Position numbers and translations under genes: made by a program
Shown here: one piece after another, positions 29,074-37,990 of the stretch
Layout of the letters: every line of letters starts with the position of its first letter
Numbering within the stretch: position 1 is the first letter of the stretch
Source of the DNA: a virus
Strand: one strand, 5' to 3'
Virus record (IMG/VR): IMGVR_UViG_3300029813_000026
Coordinates: 1 to 43,916 of that record
DNA: 43,916 bases
Notes under the pieces: generated by a model
Database searches by the model: none
Seen by the model: only the letters and a program-made list of their open reading frames with translations
What the model was told of the DNA's origin: nothing

Positions 29074-30977
29074 TAAAAAGCCCCTGACGGTTGAAGCATT
29101 AAGCCGTTTCCAAGTGTTCCACCTGTTACTTCTGCTCGACCTGTTTCATCTTTTATTGTTACTTCTGCAGTACTAGTCGATCTTTTCTCTTCGATTGTTT
29201 TTGCTACACGTTCTTGTGGCGTCACTATGTTTGCGCTTTCGCTGGCTGATTTATTGCCTTGTTCTTCTTCATCGTCCCCGAACCCAAAAAAGTCTGCAAC
29301 TCCACCGCCTATGCTTGAAATAGTATCTACAATACCAGATGTTATGCTTGATACTTTATCTGCTATGCCTGTTATAATCTCAACTGCTGAATTGAATGTT
29401 TGAATTACTCCATCCCATAATGATCCAAAGAATTCTCCAACTGGCTCCCATGCTCCTTGAATTAAAAGCGCGGCCCCTTCAAAAGCTTTTATTATTGTTT
29501 GTACCCATCCTATTTCCATGAAAGATGCTTTAAGTTCATCCCACCAAATAATAGCTGTTGATACTATCGCTATAAGAGCCATTATGCCTAAAATAATCAA
29601 CCCTATAGGATTTGCTGCCATAACAAGATTTACAGCCGTCATGACTAATACAAGCGTTTTTAATACTGCTGTAAAAGCAAAGAATACTGCTAAACCTATT
29701 CCTATACGTTTAACCCATTTAACTATACTTTTAAAGTTTGTAATGAGTCCAGATATAAAAGCCCCTATTTTAGTTGCTATTACTTTTTGATTTGCTCTTA
29801 CCCATTCTGTCATTTTATCTACTGCATCCGATAGTGGTCCCGATGTCATGCTAAATATTTGAATCTTAACACCCTCTATTGCTGAGTTAAGAGACTTTAA
29901 TCTACCTTGTAAAGTATCTCGCATTACTGATGCCATTTTTGTTGAAGCTCCCGAAGCACCTTCAAGTTCTTTCCTATAAGCATTTAGTTTTTTTGCCCCT
30001 GATCCTAATAGAACATTTACTCCTGCGATTGGTATCTTTCCAAAAATTCCTTCTAATACTCCTGATCGTTCAGCCGTTCCAAGTCCATCTAATGATTTAT
30101 TTAAGCTTCCCAATACGTCCACAATATCAAGTAAGTTTCCATCTGCGTCTTGAGTTTGTACACCTAATCTTTTTAGTATCTTTGAAGCTCCTGCTGTTGG
30201 TGCTGCTAAACCTAAGAACATATTTTTTAAAGTAGTACCTGCTCGACTTCCTTTAATACCCGCGTTTGCCAATTCTCCTGCTAATGCCGAGAAAGTTTCA
30301 ATCGATGCCCCTGCTGTAGTTGCAACTGGACCACCCTCTTTCATCGCTTCAAATAGATCTTCTACTGTAGTATTCGCGCTTGTTGCTGTTTTGGCTATAA
30401 CGTCATTTACTCTTGCAAGATTTTTACCTAATTGAGCTGAGTCTTTTGTCATAAGATTAAATGCACCTAAAGAATCAGATGCTACATCTGTTGCGGTTGC
30501 TAGATCGATCTGCGCTGATGTGGCTAAATCAACAACGCCTGGAAGTGCTGCGACTGCTCCCTCTGCGTCAAAACCTGCCATCGCTAAGAAGTTTAGTGCT
30601 TGGGCTGCTTGGCTTGCTGTGAATTCTGTGGTAGCCCCTGTTTTTTTTGCTGCGTCTTCAAGAAGTTTAAAGGCTTCTGTGCCTTTTCGTATTTCACCAG
30701 GGAATTTTGCGGCGGCATTAACTAAGGTTTGCTCAAACTCTGCGCCTATACTTACGACATCTGCCATCGCTGCTGTTGTTAAAGCTAAAGAGGCTACAAC
30801 TGCTATACCACCCTTTTTTATGCCTGAGGAAAATTTGTCAACGGTCTTATTTAATCGCTGAAAACCTCTCCCCATTGATCGAGTAAGTTTCCCTACTCTG
30901 TTTTGCATGCGTGTAACTGGAGCTGTGACTTTATCGACTGCTTTGAATACTGCTTCAACGCTAAACCGACCTGCCAT
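29073..30977 (-). CDS. Tail tape measure protein
   Basis: 634 residues, TP901-type. The N-terminus is basic, VEAVFKAVDKVTAPVTRMQN. The core (AQALNFLAMAGFDAEGAVAA; AGELANAGIKGSRAGTTLKN) is highly conserved. Hydrophobic helices lie at about 420-490 (VFFAFTAVLKTLVLVMTAVN and following), and the C-terminus is Gly/Ser-rich. It sets tail length. The relatively small size predicts a short contractile tail. It follows the frameshifted chaperone gene, as in most tailed phages. Confidence 0.9.
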   Translation of the reverse strand: MAGRFSVEAVFKAVDKVTAPVTRMQNRVGKLTRSMGRGFQRLNKTVDKFSSGIKKGGIAVVASLALTTAAMADVVSIGAEFEQTLVNAAAKFPGEIRKGTEAFKLLEDAAKKTGATTEFTASQAAQALNFLAMAGFDAEGAVAALPGVVDLATSAQIDLATATDVASDSLGAFNLMTKDSAQLGKNLARVNDVIAKTATSANTTVEDLFEAMKEGGPVATTAGASIETFSALAGELANAGIKGSRAGTTLKNMFLGLAAPTAGASKILKRLGVQTQDADGNLLDIVDVLGSLNKSLDGLGTAERSGVLEGIFGKIPIAGVNVLLGSGAKKLNAYRKELEGASGASTKMASVMRDTLQGRLKSLNSAIEGVKIQIFSMTSGPLSDAVDKMTEWVRANQKVIATKIGAFISGLITNFKSIVKWVKRIGIGLAVFFAFTAVLKTLVLVMTAVNLVMAANPIGLIILGIMALIAIVSTAIIWWDELKASFMEIGWVQTIIKAFEGAALLIQGAWEPVGEFFGSLWDGVIQTFNSAVEIITGIADKVSSITSGIVDTISSIGGGVADFFGFGDDEEEQGNKSASESANIVTPQERVAKTIEEKRSTSTAEVTIKDETGRAEVTGGTLGNGLMLQPSGAF

Positions 30978-30978
30978 C

Positions 30979-31199
30979 TTAACTCCCTTTACTGTGTTGT
31001 TTTAATTCTGCCCTTAGCCCGTCATAAAAAAATCTTATTTCGTGTGCTTTGAGCGTTCTTACATCTGGCAAACCCGAATAATCTCTTGTAACTTGTATCA
31101 ACATTTCAGTATAAACAGGCTGGAAAGTGTTTCCTCCCTTTGGGATTCTTTGCTCTCCACCGTTACGGATTAAATTAGTCCGTACTAGCCCAAAAAAAG
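30979..31199 (-). CDS. -1 frame extension of the tail assembly chaperone
   Basis: The run of seven Ts on the minus strand (31198-31192), in CTT TTT TTG, is a classic slippery site just before the stop of the 141-residue gene. A -1 slip reads GLVRTNLIRNGGEQRIPKGG, then VYTEMLIQVTRDYSGLPDVR and ends LRAELKQHSKGS, about 70 extra residues. The FFYDGLRAEL ending is typical of the longer gpG-T/gp41-type chaperone. The stop is 1 base before the tape measure ATG. Confidence 0.8.
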
Positions 31200-31610
31200 C
31201 GTAGTGATCGCCATACAGATTTTTAAATCACCCATTTTCATTTTAGAAAAAATACCTGAGCTTTGACCTGTAATATCTGCCATCGTTGCATATAACTTTC
31301 CAACATCTTCAGTTCGCTTTTTTCTATCCATTGCCATAAGTGAAGCACCTGTCGGCTCACTGAAAGTGATTGGATTTACGTTTTCACCTGCACGTTGAGG
31401 TGTATAAACTGGCTCTCCATTTTCGTTAATAATCAAAGAGCCTGACATGATTGCTTTAATCAATCTGCCTTTTTGAGCGTCTAAACCTTTTTTATCTTCT
31501 GCATCCATATCAGCAGGTTCTAACTCTAAATCCATAGCTTCTGCAAAACGGTCAAATTCTGCTTCTGCTACTTCTTTTGCAATAACTTCTTTTTTCTTTT
31601 CACTCATCAT
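31185..31610 (-). CDS. Tail assembly chaperone, short form
   Basis: A 141-residue protein of the Mu gp41/phage tail protein E type. It opens SEKKKEVIAKEVAEAEFDRF and ends MADITGQSSGIFSKMKMGDL. It binds the tape measure and recruits tube subunits. The ratio of short to long form is set by the -1 frameshift at 31192-31199. Confidence 0.8.
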   Translation of the reverse strand: MMSEKKKEVIAKEVAEAEFDRFAEAMDLELEPADMDAEDKKGLDAQKGRLIKAIMSGSLIINENGEPVYTPQRAGENVNPITFSEPTGASLMAMDRKKRTEDVGKLYATMADITGQSSGIFSKMKMGDLKICMAITTLFLG

Positions 31611-31617
31611 CTACCCT

Positions 31618-32004
31618 TTACGATTGTTTTGTAAGTTTACCTGGTCCCATTAATGAAACTGCTGCTGTAGCGTTCTGGCTACTTACCTGTGTTTCGCCTA
31701 CGATCTGCGCTGAACCTTGATAGACTGAACCCGATGCATACGTGATATCAATTGGAAAATAATCTGTTCCATCTGATAAATCTTGTAAGAATTCTTGATC
31801 TGCACGATCATCATCAATTTCTAAAGTTAATCCATCTAGTGATAAAGGAACTCTCGTTTTAATGATACGGGCTGATCCGTCACCGTTTGATTGGACTTCA
31901 TTTTCAAATCCACCTAATTTACGTTGTGCTTCCGCATCGGCTGCAACTGCAAAGCTGCGACCCGATAACGTAATAGCTTCAATACTTCCGCCTACTGCTG
32001 CCAT
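31618..32004 (-). CDS. Tail tube protein, Mu gpM-like
   Basis: 128 residues of the tail-tube family, with SIEAITLSGRSFAVAADAEA at the start, then KTRVPLSLDGLTLEIDDDRA and VYQGSAQIVGETQVSSQNAT. Hexameric rings form the inner tube. Separated from the sheath gene by 17 bases. Confidence 0.85.
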   Translation of the reverse strand: MAAVGGSIEAITLSGRSFAVAADAEAQRKLGGFENEVQSNGDGSARIIKTRVPLSLDGLTLEIDDDRADQEFLQDLSDGTDYFPIDITYASGSVYQGSAQIVGETQVSSQNATAAVSLMGPGKLTKQS

Positions 32005-32021
32005 AGTTTCTCCTTAAATTT

Positions 32022-33509
32022 TTATGCCACTACTGTTGGAGTGCCAAAGAAAAATCCAAAATCAAGATCAACTGAAATGATATTTGAATTACCGCTTAAC
32101 TGTACCGTTGTACGTGCATCTAAACGCTTTGGATTAGTTGAACTAATCTCTGCGAATGTATTTGCTTTTGCCGTTGATGGATCGCTCAAGATCGCTTGTA
32201 GTGCCAAACTATCAATCATTGATGAAATAGCTGATACTGCCATTTTAGGCTTTTTAGCTGATCGATTAGCCGTTGGTTGATCGTTTGGAATAAGTGGCGC
32301 ACCATCCCATTCCGCTGTTGCAAAAATTAAATCTAAATTGAAGATAATATTTTGAAGCTTTACGATATCAACTACGAAACGATAAGCTGGTGTAACGTCA
32401 CCTGTTGGATGATAGAATGTAACTACATCTGAAATATTAACAACACCGTCTTTTACTTCGATTGTTGAGCTTCCAGCTTTTACCGCTGCATCTCTCTCTG
32501 GATAAGTCCATTGAACTCCATCTGCACCAGGTGTTAATCCTGTCGCTGCTTGGCTTCCATAGTCATGCGGTGGGTTGTTGTTTGCTAAAACTGCAATACG
32601 TGCAAGTTGTCGTGATGCTACCACAAAAGGAAGATCATTTGAACTTGGTGCTACTAATTGAGAGTTTGTTCGATCTGTTTTACGCGCATCTGATACCGCT
32701 GTTGCCAACGTTACTGTTGATGCTGTATTACCTGTAAATACTACTAAAGGTTTACGAACTAACGCACCCCAACGGCCATCTCCAAAAGTTGCATATTTTG
32801 TTAATGTCGCAGTGTCTGCAATATCTAAACAATTTAATACCATTGTTTCCCAGATGTTACCTACTTGTGCAAGTGCTGCATCGATATTAGGGTTAATTAA
32901 ACCTCCTACAGGCTGTGTTACTACAAAAGAATTTCCAACTGTAGCTGATCCAATAACTTCTACATAGATATCATTGGCACTTGTTCCTTCCCATTTGGAA
33001 GTTAAGTTTGTTACTGTCGCTCCATCTGCTGCAATAACTGGCATTTCAAGTGTTGCATTGATTGCATTTGTCATCAATAAAGTTACGTCTGCAACTGATG
33101 CCCCTAATGGGATAACAAATTGCTCGGAGTCAATATTATTGATTCTAACAATATATGAAGCTGCTTCTGTTGGTACTACTGTTGGGGTAATATCACCTGT
33201 TGATGGTGCGCCCCCTCCATCGTCATCTAAAGGATAAACCGTTACTGGAATAGTGCCAACACCGTCTCCATTAGTAGGAAATAGTTGCAACGCTGCTAAA
33301 TGCAGTGGGCTACCAAATCCGTATGTTTGCGCCACTTCTAATGCGCTCGTTACTTGTGCTTTATCGTTGCTGTAAACTGATAAAGATGAACCTTGACCTA
33401 CGATTGCGATTCTTTGTGGTAAAAGTGCTACTCCACCTCTTAAATTAACAAACGATGTTTTAATTCCGACTACTCTTGCTACTGCTGAAGCGTCAACTGC
33501 TGTACTCAT
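32022..33509 (-). CDS. Tail sheath protein, Mu gpL-like
   Basis: 495 residues. It opens VVGIKTSFVNLRGGVALLPQ RIAIVG. The domain of variable beta sequence (about 100-230) is surface-exposed. The conserved C-terminal half includes NNPPHDYGSQAATGLTPGAD and VVDIVKLQNIIFNLDLIFAT. It is the contractile outer cylinder and confirms a myovirus. Confidence 0.9.
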   Translation of the reverse strand: MSTAVDASAVARVVGIKTSFVNLRGGVALLPQRIAIVGQGSSLSVYSNDKAQVTSALEVAQTYGFGSPLHLAALQLFPTNGDGVGTIPVTVYPLDDDGGGAPSTGDITPTVVPTEAASYIVRINNIDSEQFVIPLGASVADVTLLMTNAINATLEMPVIAADGATVTNLTSKWEGTSANDIYVEVIGSATVGNSFVVTQPVGGLINPNIDAALAQVGNIWETMVLNCLDIADTATLTKYATFGDGRWGALVRKPLVVFTGNTASTVTLATAVSDARKTDRTNSQLVAPSSNDLPFVVASRQLARIAVLANNNPPHDYGSQAATGLTPGADGVQWTYPERDAAVKAGSSTIEVKDGVVNISDVVTFYHPTGDVTPAYRFVVDIVKLQNIIFNLDLIFATAEWDGAPLIPNDQPTANRSAKKPKMAVSAISSMIDSLALQAILSDPSTAKANTFAEISSTNPKRLDARTTVQLSGNSNIISVDLDFGFFFGTPTVVA

Positions 33510-33523
33510 GTGGTTTCCTTTCT

Positions 33524-34189
33524 TTATGGTGTAGATTCATAATCAGCATTTATGACAATTTCGCCATCTTCTGCTCTGATTACATTTACTGACACTAATT
33601 CTAGCACAACTGGAACGACTTGCGGGCTAAATTCATTAAATTCTACCCTTAAAGCTATTCTTGCGCCTACTATTTGCTGAATTGGTCTACCTTCTATAGG
33701 TGGTTGAAAAGATGTTACCGATTGGGGCCATCTTTGACCTACTAATCCTCTAAGCCCTAAATATGTATATTCTGCGGCCATTAGAATGTTTCTCACTAGC
33801 CTTAATGCTCTTTGGGCCTTAAATGCCGCCTCTCTGTCTCCTGGATTATGTCCTGTTCCACCATCGTCTGAACTTATGCCAAACCCTATGCAATCTATAT
33901 TAAAAATTGCTGTAGTTCCTTGACGCTCCATGATGTTACTTTTGCTTTGATCGAAGTTTGAATTATCATACCAAACATTTACGATTGGACTTTGATCGTC
34001 TTGTTTATTTAAAAACTGTTCCCATGGGTTTGATCTCTCTACGAATACTCTTAATTTCCAATCGTCTGGGTCTTTTGCTGCGGCTGTTGCTAAAGCTTCT
34101 TGATTTGTGCTTTCTGTTTTTAGGATAGCTGCTATCTGATCTCTTATGACTTCAAAATTGTCTTGTTTATCTATTAATGTTTCTATCAT
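33524..34189 (-). CDS. Tail terminator/head-tail connector candidate, 221 aa
   Basis: The start at 34189 (ATGA overlap with the previous stop, GGAG upstream) is preferred to an ATG seven codons earlier. It opens MIETLIDKQDNFEVIRDQIA and has WKLRVFVERSNPWEQFLNKQ and ARIALRVEFNEFSPQVVPVV. This is close to the tail-terminator-type proteins found upstream of sheath genes. Its place between capsid and sheath supports a neck role. Confidence 0.6.
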   Translation of the reverse strand: MIETLIDKQDNFEVIRDQIAAILKTESTNQEALATAAAKDPDDWKLRVFVERSNPWEQFLNKQDDQSPIVNVWYDNSNFDQSKSNIMERQGTTAIFNIDCIGFGISSDDGGTGHNPGDREAAFKAQRALRLVRNILMAAEYTYLGLRGLVGQRWPQSVTSFQPPIEGRPIQQIVGARIALRVEFNEFSPQVVPVVLELVSVNVIRAEDGEIVINADYESTP

Positions 34190-34566
34190 TGGTATAGCTC
34201 CAGTAAACAAGTTACTAATCCCAAAGCACGATCTGGATTAGATTGAGATACTTTAAATTTGAAAGGGTTTCCATTTATGTCATTAAACTCTATAATCCAA
34301 GGCTTTTTGTTTGAATCTGCAATACCTACAGGGAGTGTCATCCCTGCTAAAGTTAATGATGAAATTCTTATCGCTACCGATGCTAAACGGCCACTTACAG
34401 CTTCTCCAGTATCAGGGTCAATTAATTGACTGATATCATCTGAAAAACCAGTAAAAGGCTTATTTAATCCACTTGGGTCTGTGATTGAGATAGTCCAACC
34501 AAAGCCCATAGCTCCATCTTCTAAAATGGCTCCTAGGTCTTCTTCGGCTATCTGTCTCAAACTCAT
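34186..34566 (-). CDS. Head-tail joining protein candidate, 126 aa
   Basis: A beta-rich small protein (GFGWTISITDPSGLNKPFTG; GRLASVAIRISSLTLAG; KPWIIEFNDINGNPFKFKVS). The size and fold suit the gpFII/head-tail attachment family. It overlaps its neighbours at stop/start codons. Assignment by position and fold only. Confidence 0.55.
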   Translation of the reverse strand: MSLRQIAEEDLGAILEDGAMGFGWTISITDPSGLNKPFTGFSDDISQLIDPDTGEAVSGRLASVAIRISSLTLAGMTLPVGIADSNKKPWIIEFNDINGNPFKFKVSQSNPDRALGLVTCLLELYQ

Positions 34567-34919
34567 TACTTAACTTCTACGATTGTTCCGCGTTTTACAT
34601 GAAAGTCAATTGTTTCTTGACCTCCACTAACAAACTCTGGCTTAACTTCTGCGCCTGGTGCCAAAATGCCTTTTTTAGAGGTCATTGATTTACCTTCAGC
34701 GATGAAAAAACCTTTTTTCTTTGCTTCCGCCTTAGCTTTTGCTTCGGCTTCTTCTTGGGCTTTTTTTTCTGCTGCTTTATCTGCTGCCACTTGTTCCGCC
34801 TTAGCTTTTGCTTCGGCTTCTTCTTGGGCTTTTTTTTCTGCTGCTTTATCTGCTGCCACTTGTTCCGCCTTAGCTTTTGCTTCGGCTTCTTCTTGGGCTT
34901 TTTTTTCTGCTTGGTTCAT
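34566..34919 (-). CDS. TolA-like repeat protein in the head-tail operon
   Basis: 117 residues. The first 70 consist of about 2.7 copies of a 23-residue unit, such as KAEQVAADKAAEKKAQEEAE, a rigid charged helix. The C-terminal 48 residues (SMTSKKGILAPGAEVKPEFV; ETIDFHVKRGTIVEV) are a small beta domain like those found next to head-tail connector genes. A helical stalk attached to a connector domain is a plausible reading. Role unknown. Confidence 0.65.
   Translation of the reverse strand: MNQAEKKAQEEAEAKAKAEQVAADKAAEKKAQEEAEAKAKAEQVAADKAAEKKAQEEAEAKAKAEAKKKGFFIAEGKSMTSKKGILAPGAEVKPEFVSGGQETIDFHVKRGTIVEVK
34725..34911. repeat. 69-bp tandem repeat, about 2.7 copies
   Basis: Copies start at 34725, 34794 and 34863 (partial). 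They are nearly identical, such as TTCCGCCTTAGCTTTTGCTT, and code for the 23-residue helix unit. This points to recent slippage or recombination, and copy number may differ between isolates. Confidence 0.9.
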
Positions 34920-34928
34920 CGATTATCC

Positions 34929-36011
34929 TTAAATAAGAGTATCTAAACACCCGAAAGTGTCGATTGCAGTTGGGATCAATAGAGGACGTGTTGCAACTTG
35001 TACGAACATTGTCTCGCCATCTTCTGTAATCCAAGCGTTATTTTGAATGTCAAAAGTACGCCCTGGGATACTTACGCGCTCTGTTAATTGAGCAGGTACG
35101 CGTGGATCACGACCACCAATACGAGGAACACCACCAAAAGTTGCATCTAAGCGACCTTTTGAAGCACGAACAACAACTTTATCATCTGCGATAAATTGAA
35201 CGATATCTCCTGATTGTGGGTCTTTGTATTGACCGTCATAAGTCCAGATATCTAACTTATAGTTACCTACTTCAACAACACCACGGTAAATACCACCGTC
35301 GCCCATGCGATCCAATGGAACGATGCCATTGCCCTCAATACGACGGTTATCTAAACGCTCTTGCACATCTGCATCTTGAATGAAAAGCTCATAAGAACCT
35401 TCGCCCATGATTAACATATCTGGTGTAAGTTTACCATCTGTTTTAATTACTCTACATAGTGCAAGTAAGTCTGCAATTTTCGTAGATGAAGCATTATCCC
35501 ATGCTACAGCTGCATTTGGAAAGTGAGTTGCTTTTGGCTTATAATCAATTGTATAAACCGCTACCCCGTTTTCATCTGTAAGTGTAACCGTACCAGTTGT
35601 AAGAACCTGGCTTGCTTGAACTTCGATTGAACGTAAAATTTTACGAAACATTTTACTTCCAAGTTTAATACCGCGTTGAATTGCATTTGCAATAAAATCA
35701 ACCATTTGAAATGGATCTTCACCAGGATTACGAGTAATTAACGTATGAGCGTTAATAGGCCCTTTTTCTTTGTGAATAGGTGGCTTAAACTCTTTGTTCG
35801 TGTAAATATCAGCCGCATTATTTCTGCCGCTTGAACTTAAATCTTGAACAACGATAGAGATATCTTCATCTTCTCTCTCGATGTCAATCTCAACTGACTC
35901 TGAATTGTGAAAGTTTTCACGCGGTGATTGAAACATCCCCGCAAGAAATAAAGTTACTGTTGATAACTGCTCGTAAGCAGTTAGCATTACTTTTGTTGTT
36001 TTTCCGCTCAT
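34929..36011 (-). CDS. Major capsid protein, lambda gpE-like
   Basis: 360 residues, Phage_cap_E family: TAYEQLSTVTLFLAGMFQSP; ARDPRVPAQLTERVSIPGRT-type segment (here IGGRDPRVPAQLTERVSIPG); YKLDIWTYDGQYKDPQSGDI. The HK97-fold shell protein. A strong ribosome site and the gene order (protease, decoration, capsid) match lambda-like head modules. Confidence 0.92.
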   Translation of the reverse strand: MSGKTTKVMLTAYEQLSTVTLFLAGMFQSPRENFHNSESVEIDIEREDEDISIVVQDLSSSGRNNAADIYTNKEFKPPIHKEKGPINAHTLITRNPGEDPFQMVDFIANAIQRGIKLGSKMFRKILRSIEVQASQVLTTGTVTLTDENGVAVYTIDYKPKATHFPNAAVAWDNASSTKIADLLALCRVIKTDGKLTPDMLIMGEGSYELFIQDADVQERLDNRRIEGNGIVPLDRMGDGGIYRGVVEVGNYKLDIWTYDGQYKDPQSGDIVQFIADDKVVVRASKGRLDATFGGVPRIGGRDPRVPAQLTERVSIPGRTFDIQNNAWITEDGETMFVQVATRPLLIPTAIDTFGCLDTLI

Positions 36012-36020
36012 TTGTTCCCC

Positions 36021-36719
36021 TTATTGGTTATCAAGAATATTTAGTTCGTTGACTTTTTCAGCCACGATACTATAGTCACGAAGTGAATCAACAATATCAT
36101 CTGTTACTGTTCCACCTGCATCGATTACAAGTCTCTCACGTCTTACTCTACCGCTAACCATAACACGAGCTGAAACATCTGCTACCCCTGTTGTTGTGAT
36201 ATCGTAAGTAAGAACTAAAGAAGCAACTTGCGCGCCACCTGCACCATCTACTGCATAAATAACTACGTCACCATCTGCTGCTACTGTCATAGTCGCAAAG
36301 TCTGCTACTGCAAAGTCTGCTACTGTTCCCTCTAGGACTGTAAACGCTAGTCCCGCTACTTCGAAGTCTGTCGTGCCTCCGTCTGCAACCGTTAACGTTA
36401 ATTCCGTAGCTACAATAGCTCCATTTGGGTCTTCGAGTTTAAATACTCCCCCATTAGCTACTGCCGCCGTACACGTAAGAGCATACGCTCCTACTATAGG
36501 CACAACTTGACCCGATGCAACTACAGAAGCCGAAATAGTTCCTGACCCTGTACCTGTAAAAGCCGAGGCTGTTACCGCGTCCGCTACTTGTTTACGTGCA
36601 AGGATTGTACCTTCAACATAAGTATCAGCACCAGGGAAAGCAATAATTGCATCATCATGAATTGCATCTGCTAAAATTACCGTACCTTGGTCTACGTTTG
36701 TGATTACTGGATTAGACAT
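36021..36719 (-). CDS. Head decoration protein, gpD-like, extended
   Basis: 232 residues. An N-terminal gpD-type part (VDQGTVILADAIHDDAIIAF PGADTYVEG) is split by a long beta domain (about 50-160, AYALTCTAAVANGGVFKLED) and ends with the C-terminal half (VMVSGRVRRERLVIDAGGTV). The insertion is seen in many gpD relatives. It stabilises the expanded capsid from outside. Confidence 0.75.
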   Translation of the reverse strand: MSNPVITNVDQGTVILADAIHDDAIIAFPGADTYVEGTILARKQVADAVTASAFTGTGSGTISASVVASGQVVPIVGAYALTCTAAVANGGVFKLEDPNGAIVATELTLTVADGGTTDFEVAGLAFTVLEGTVADFAVADFATMTVAADGDVVIYAVDGAGGAQVASLVLTYDITTTGVADVSARVMVSGRVRRERLVIDAGGTVTDDIVDSLRDYSIVAEKVNELNILDNQ

Positions 36720-37047
36720 CTTCTCCCCCTGTAAGTTTCGCTAAAGCTGTTGCTACTGCATCATCTTTTGTGTTAGCAGCTACTGCTTCTGTTTCAAGAT
36801 TGCCTTCACTCTCATCTCCTCTTGCTTCAACTTGATTTTTTTTCATGCTAGCAGCCATGTATTTTGCATTTACATTTGCGCTCATTTCTGAACCGTCTTT
36901 AATACATACTACAGCGAAAGCCATATCGCCCGATGCTTCGCCCATTGTTAAGTGAGCTTCTGCACGTTCACGCTCTTGTGAAGCTCCAACATTTACCGCC
37001 TCTTGGAAGATAGCAGGATGTTCGGCTTTTAATGTGTTTAAATCCAT
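36712..37047 (-). CDS. Nested scaffold protein (Nu3-like), internal start
   Basis: An in-frame ATG at 37047 (Met315 of the protease) has a GGAGAAAA ribosome site nine bases upstream and begins MDLNTLKAEHPAIFQEAVNV. The product would be 111 residues, mainly helical. Lambda Nu3 is made in the same way from inside gene C. Confidence 0.65.
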   Translation of the reverse strand: MDLNTLKAEHPAIFQEAVNVGASQERERAEAHLTMGEASGDMAFAVVCIKDGSEMSANVNAKYMAASMKKNQVEARGDESEGNLETEAVAANTKDDAVATALAKLTGGEDV

Positions 37048-37989
37048 AGATTTTTCTCCGTTTATATTTCCGCCATTGGCGGCTTCTTGTTGAAGAGTCT
37101 TTTGACTCTCTACGCTTGTTTCGTTCTCTGCCAAATTATAGCGTAATTCGTTCTCCTTCGCTATAATTGCACTTTCTGTGCTTTCTATTGATTGTGATGA
37201 GCTGTTTTCAATGCCATCGATCATACCAACCGAAATAGCATCTGGTTTTTCTTTGTCTGGGTCTTGTGCTATTAGCATTCCACCTTTTCCGAAATTTTCA
37301 ATGATGTGTTCGGCTGTGGTATTTCTATCTTCGGCAATTGCTGCCATAAAAACACGTTCAGCTGCATCAATTTCTTCCTGTAGTCTCTCTCTACCTTTTT
37401 CTGTTGTCGGGTCAGATTGTTTATTTGGGGCATTTTTTGAAACAATCTTTATTTTCTTAATGCCCTCTCTTGCCATAGCTTCTGTTACATCAAGCCCTGC
37501 AATAACTACACCGATTGAACCAGTAATTGCAAAAGGAGACATTGCTATAATTTTTGTTGCTGGACCTGCAAGTAGATATCCTGCTGATGCAATTTGCCCG
37601 TGATTTTCTGCTATAACTGTTTTTTTAGATGCTAAATCTTTGATCGCTACTCTGGCTTCGTTAGCCATCTCGACTGTTCCGCCTGGTGTTTTCATAATGA
37701 GTCTAACTTTTTCAATTGAATCATCATCTTTTAGGCTTTTAGCTTCTGCAATAATATCATTATATGAAGTTCCACCAAATCCGAAAAATCTAGCTAAAGG
37801 GCTTGGACCATCTGGAGTTAATACTCCTGATATTGTGATCGTTCCAACTCCACCATCAACTGAAGAGATACTTGCTTGATCTTCATTCCCAAACATTTCT
37901 CTTGCTGCTGAAATATCTTCATTGGTTGCGTTTTCTAATTTTGCTAGATAGCCTTCTAAAAAGCCTTCATCTGCTGCATAAAGTTTCAT
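36712..37989 (-). CDS. Prohead protease (S49) with C-terminal scaffold
   Basis: 425 residues. Residues about 40-270 are an S49/SppA-like protease: TPGGTVEMANEA, the nucleophile S135 in GQIASAGYLLA, and the base K190 in KNAPNKQSDP. The C-terminal 110 residues are an Ala/Glu-rich scaffold. This is the lambda gpC arrangement, in which the scaffold is also made separately from an internal start. It digests scaffold during maturation. Confidence 0.85.
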   Translation of the reverse strand: MKLYAADEGFLEGYLAKLENATNEDISAAREMFGNEDQASISSVDGGVGTITISGVLTPDGPSPLARFFGFGGTSYNDIIAEAKSLKDDDSIEKVRLIMKTPGGTVEMANEARVAIKDLASKKTVIAENHGQIASAGYLLAGPATKIIAMSPFAITGSIGVVIAGLDVTEAMAREGIKKIKIVSKNAPNKQSDPTTEKGRERLQEEIDAAERVFMAAIAEDRNTTAEHIIENFGKGGMLIAQDPDKEKPDAISVGMIDGIENSSSQSIESTESAIIAKENELRYNLAENETSVESQKTLQQEAANGGNINGEKSMDLNTLKAEHPAIFQEAVNVGASQERERAEAHLTMGEASGDMAFAVVCIKDGSEMSANVNAKYMAASMKKNQVEARGDESEGNLETEAVAANTKDDAVATALAKLTGGEDV

Positions 37990-37990
37990 T

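Noticed and set aside
34666-34946. Plus-strand Ala/Phe/Ser-rich ORFs
   Set aside because: They are antisense products of the 69-bp coding repeats.
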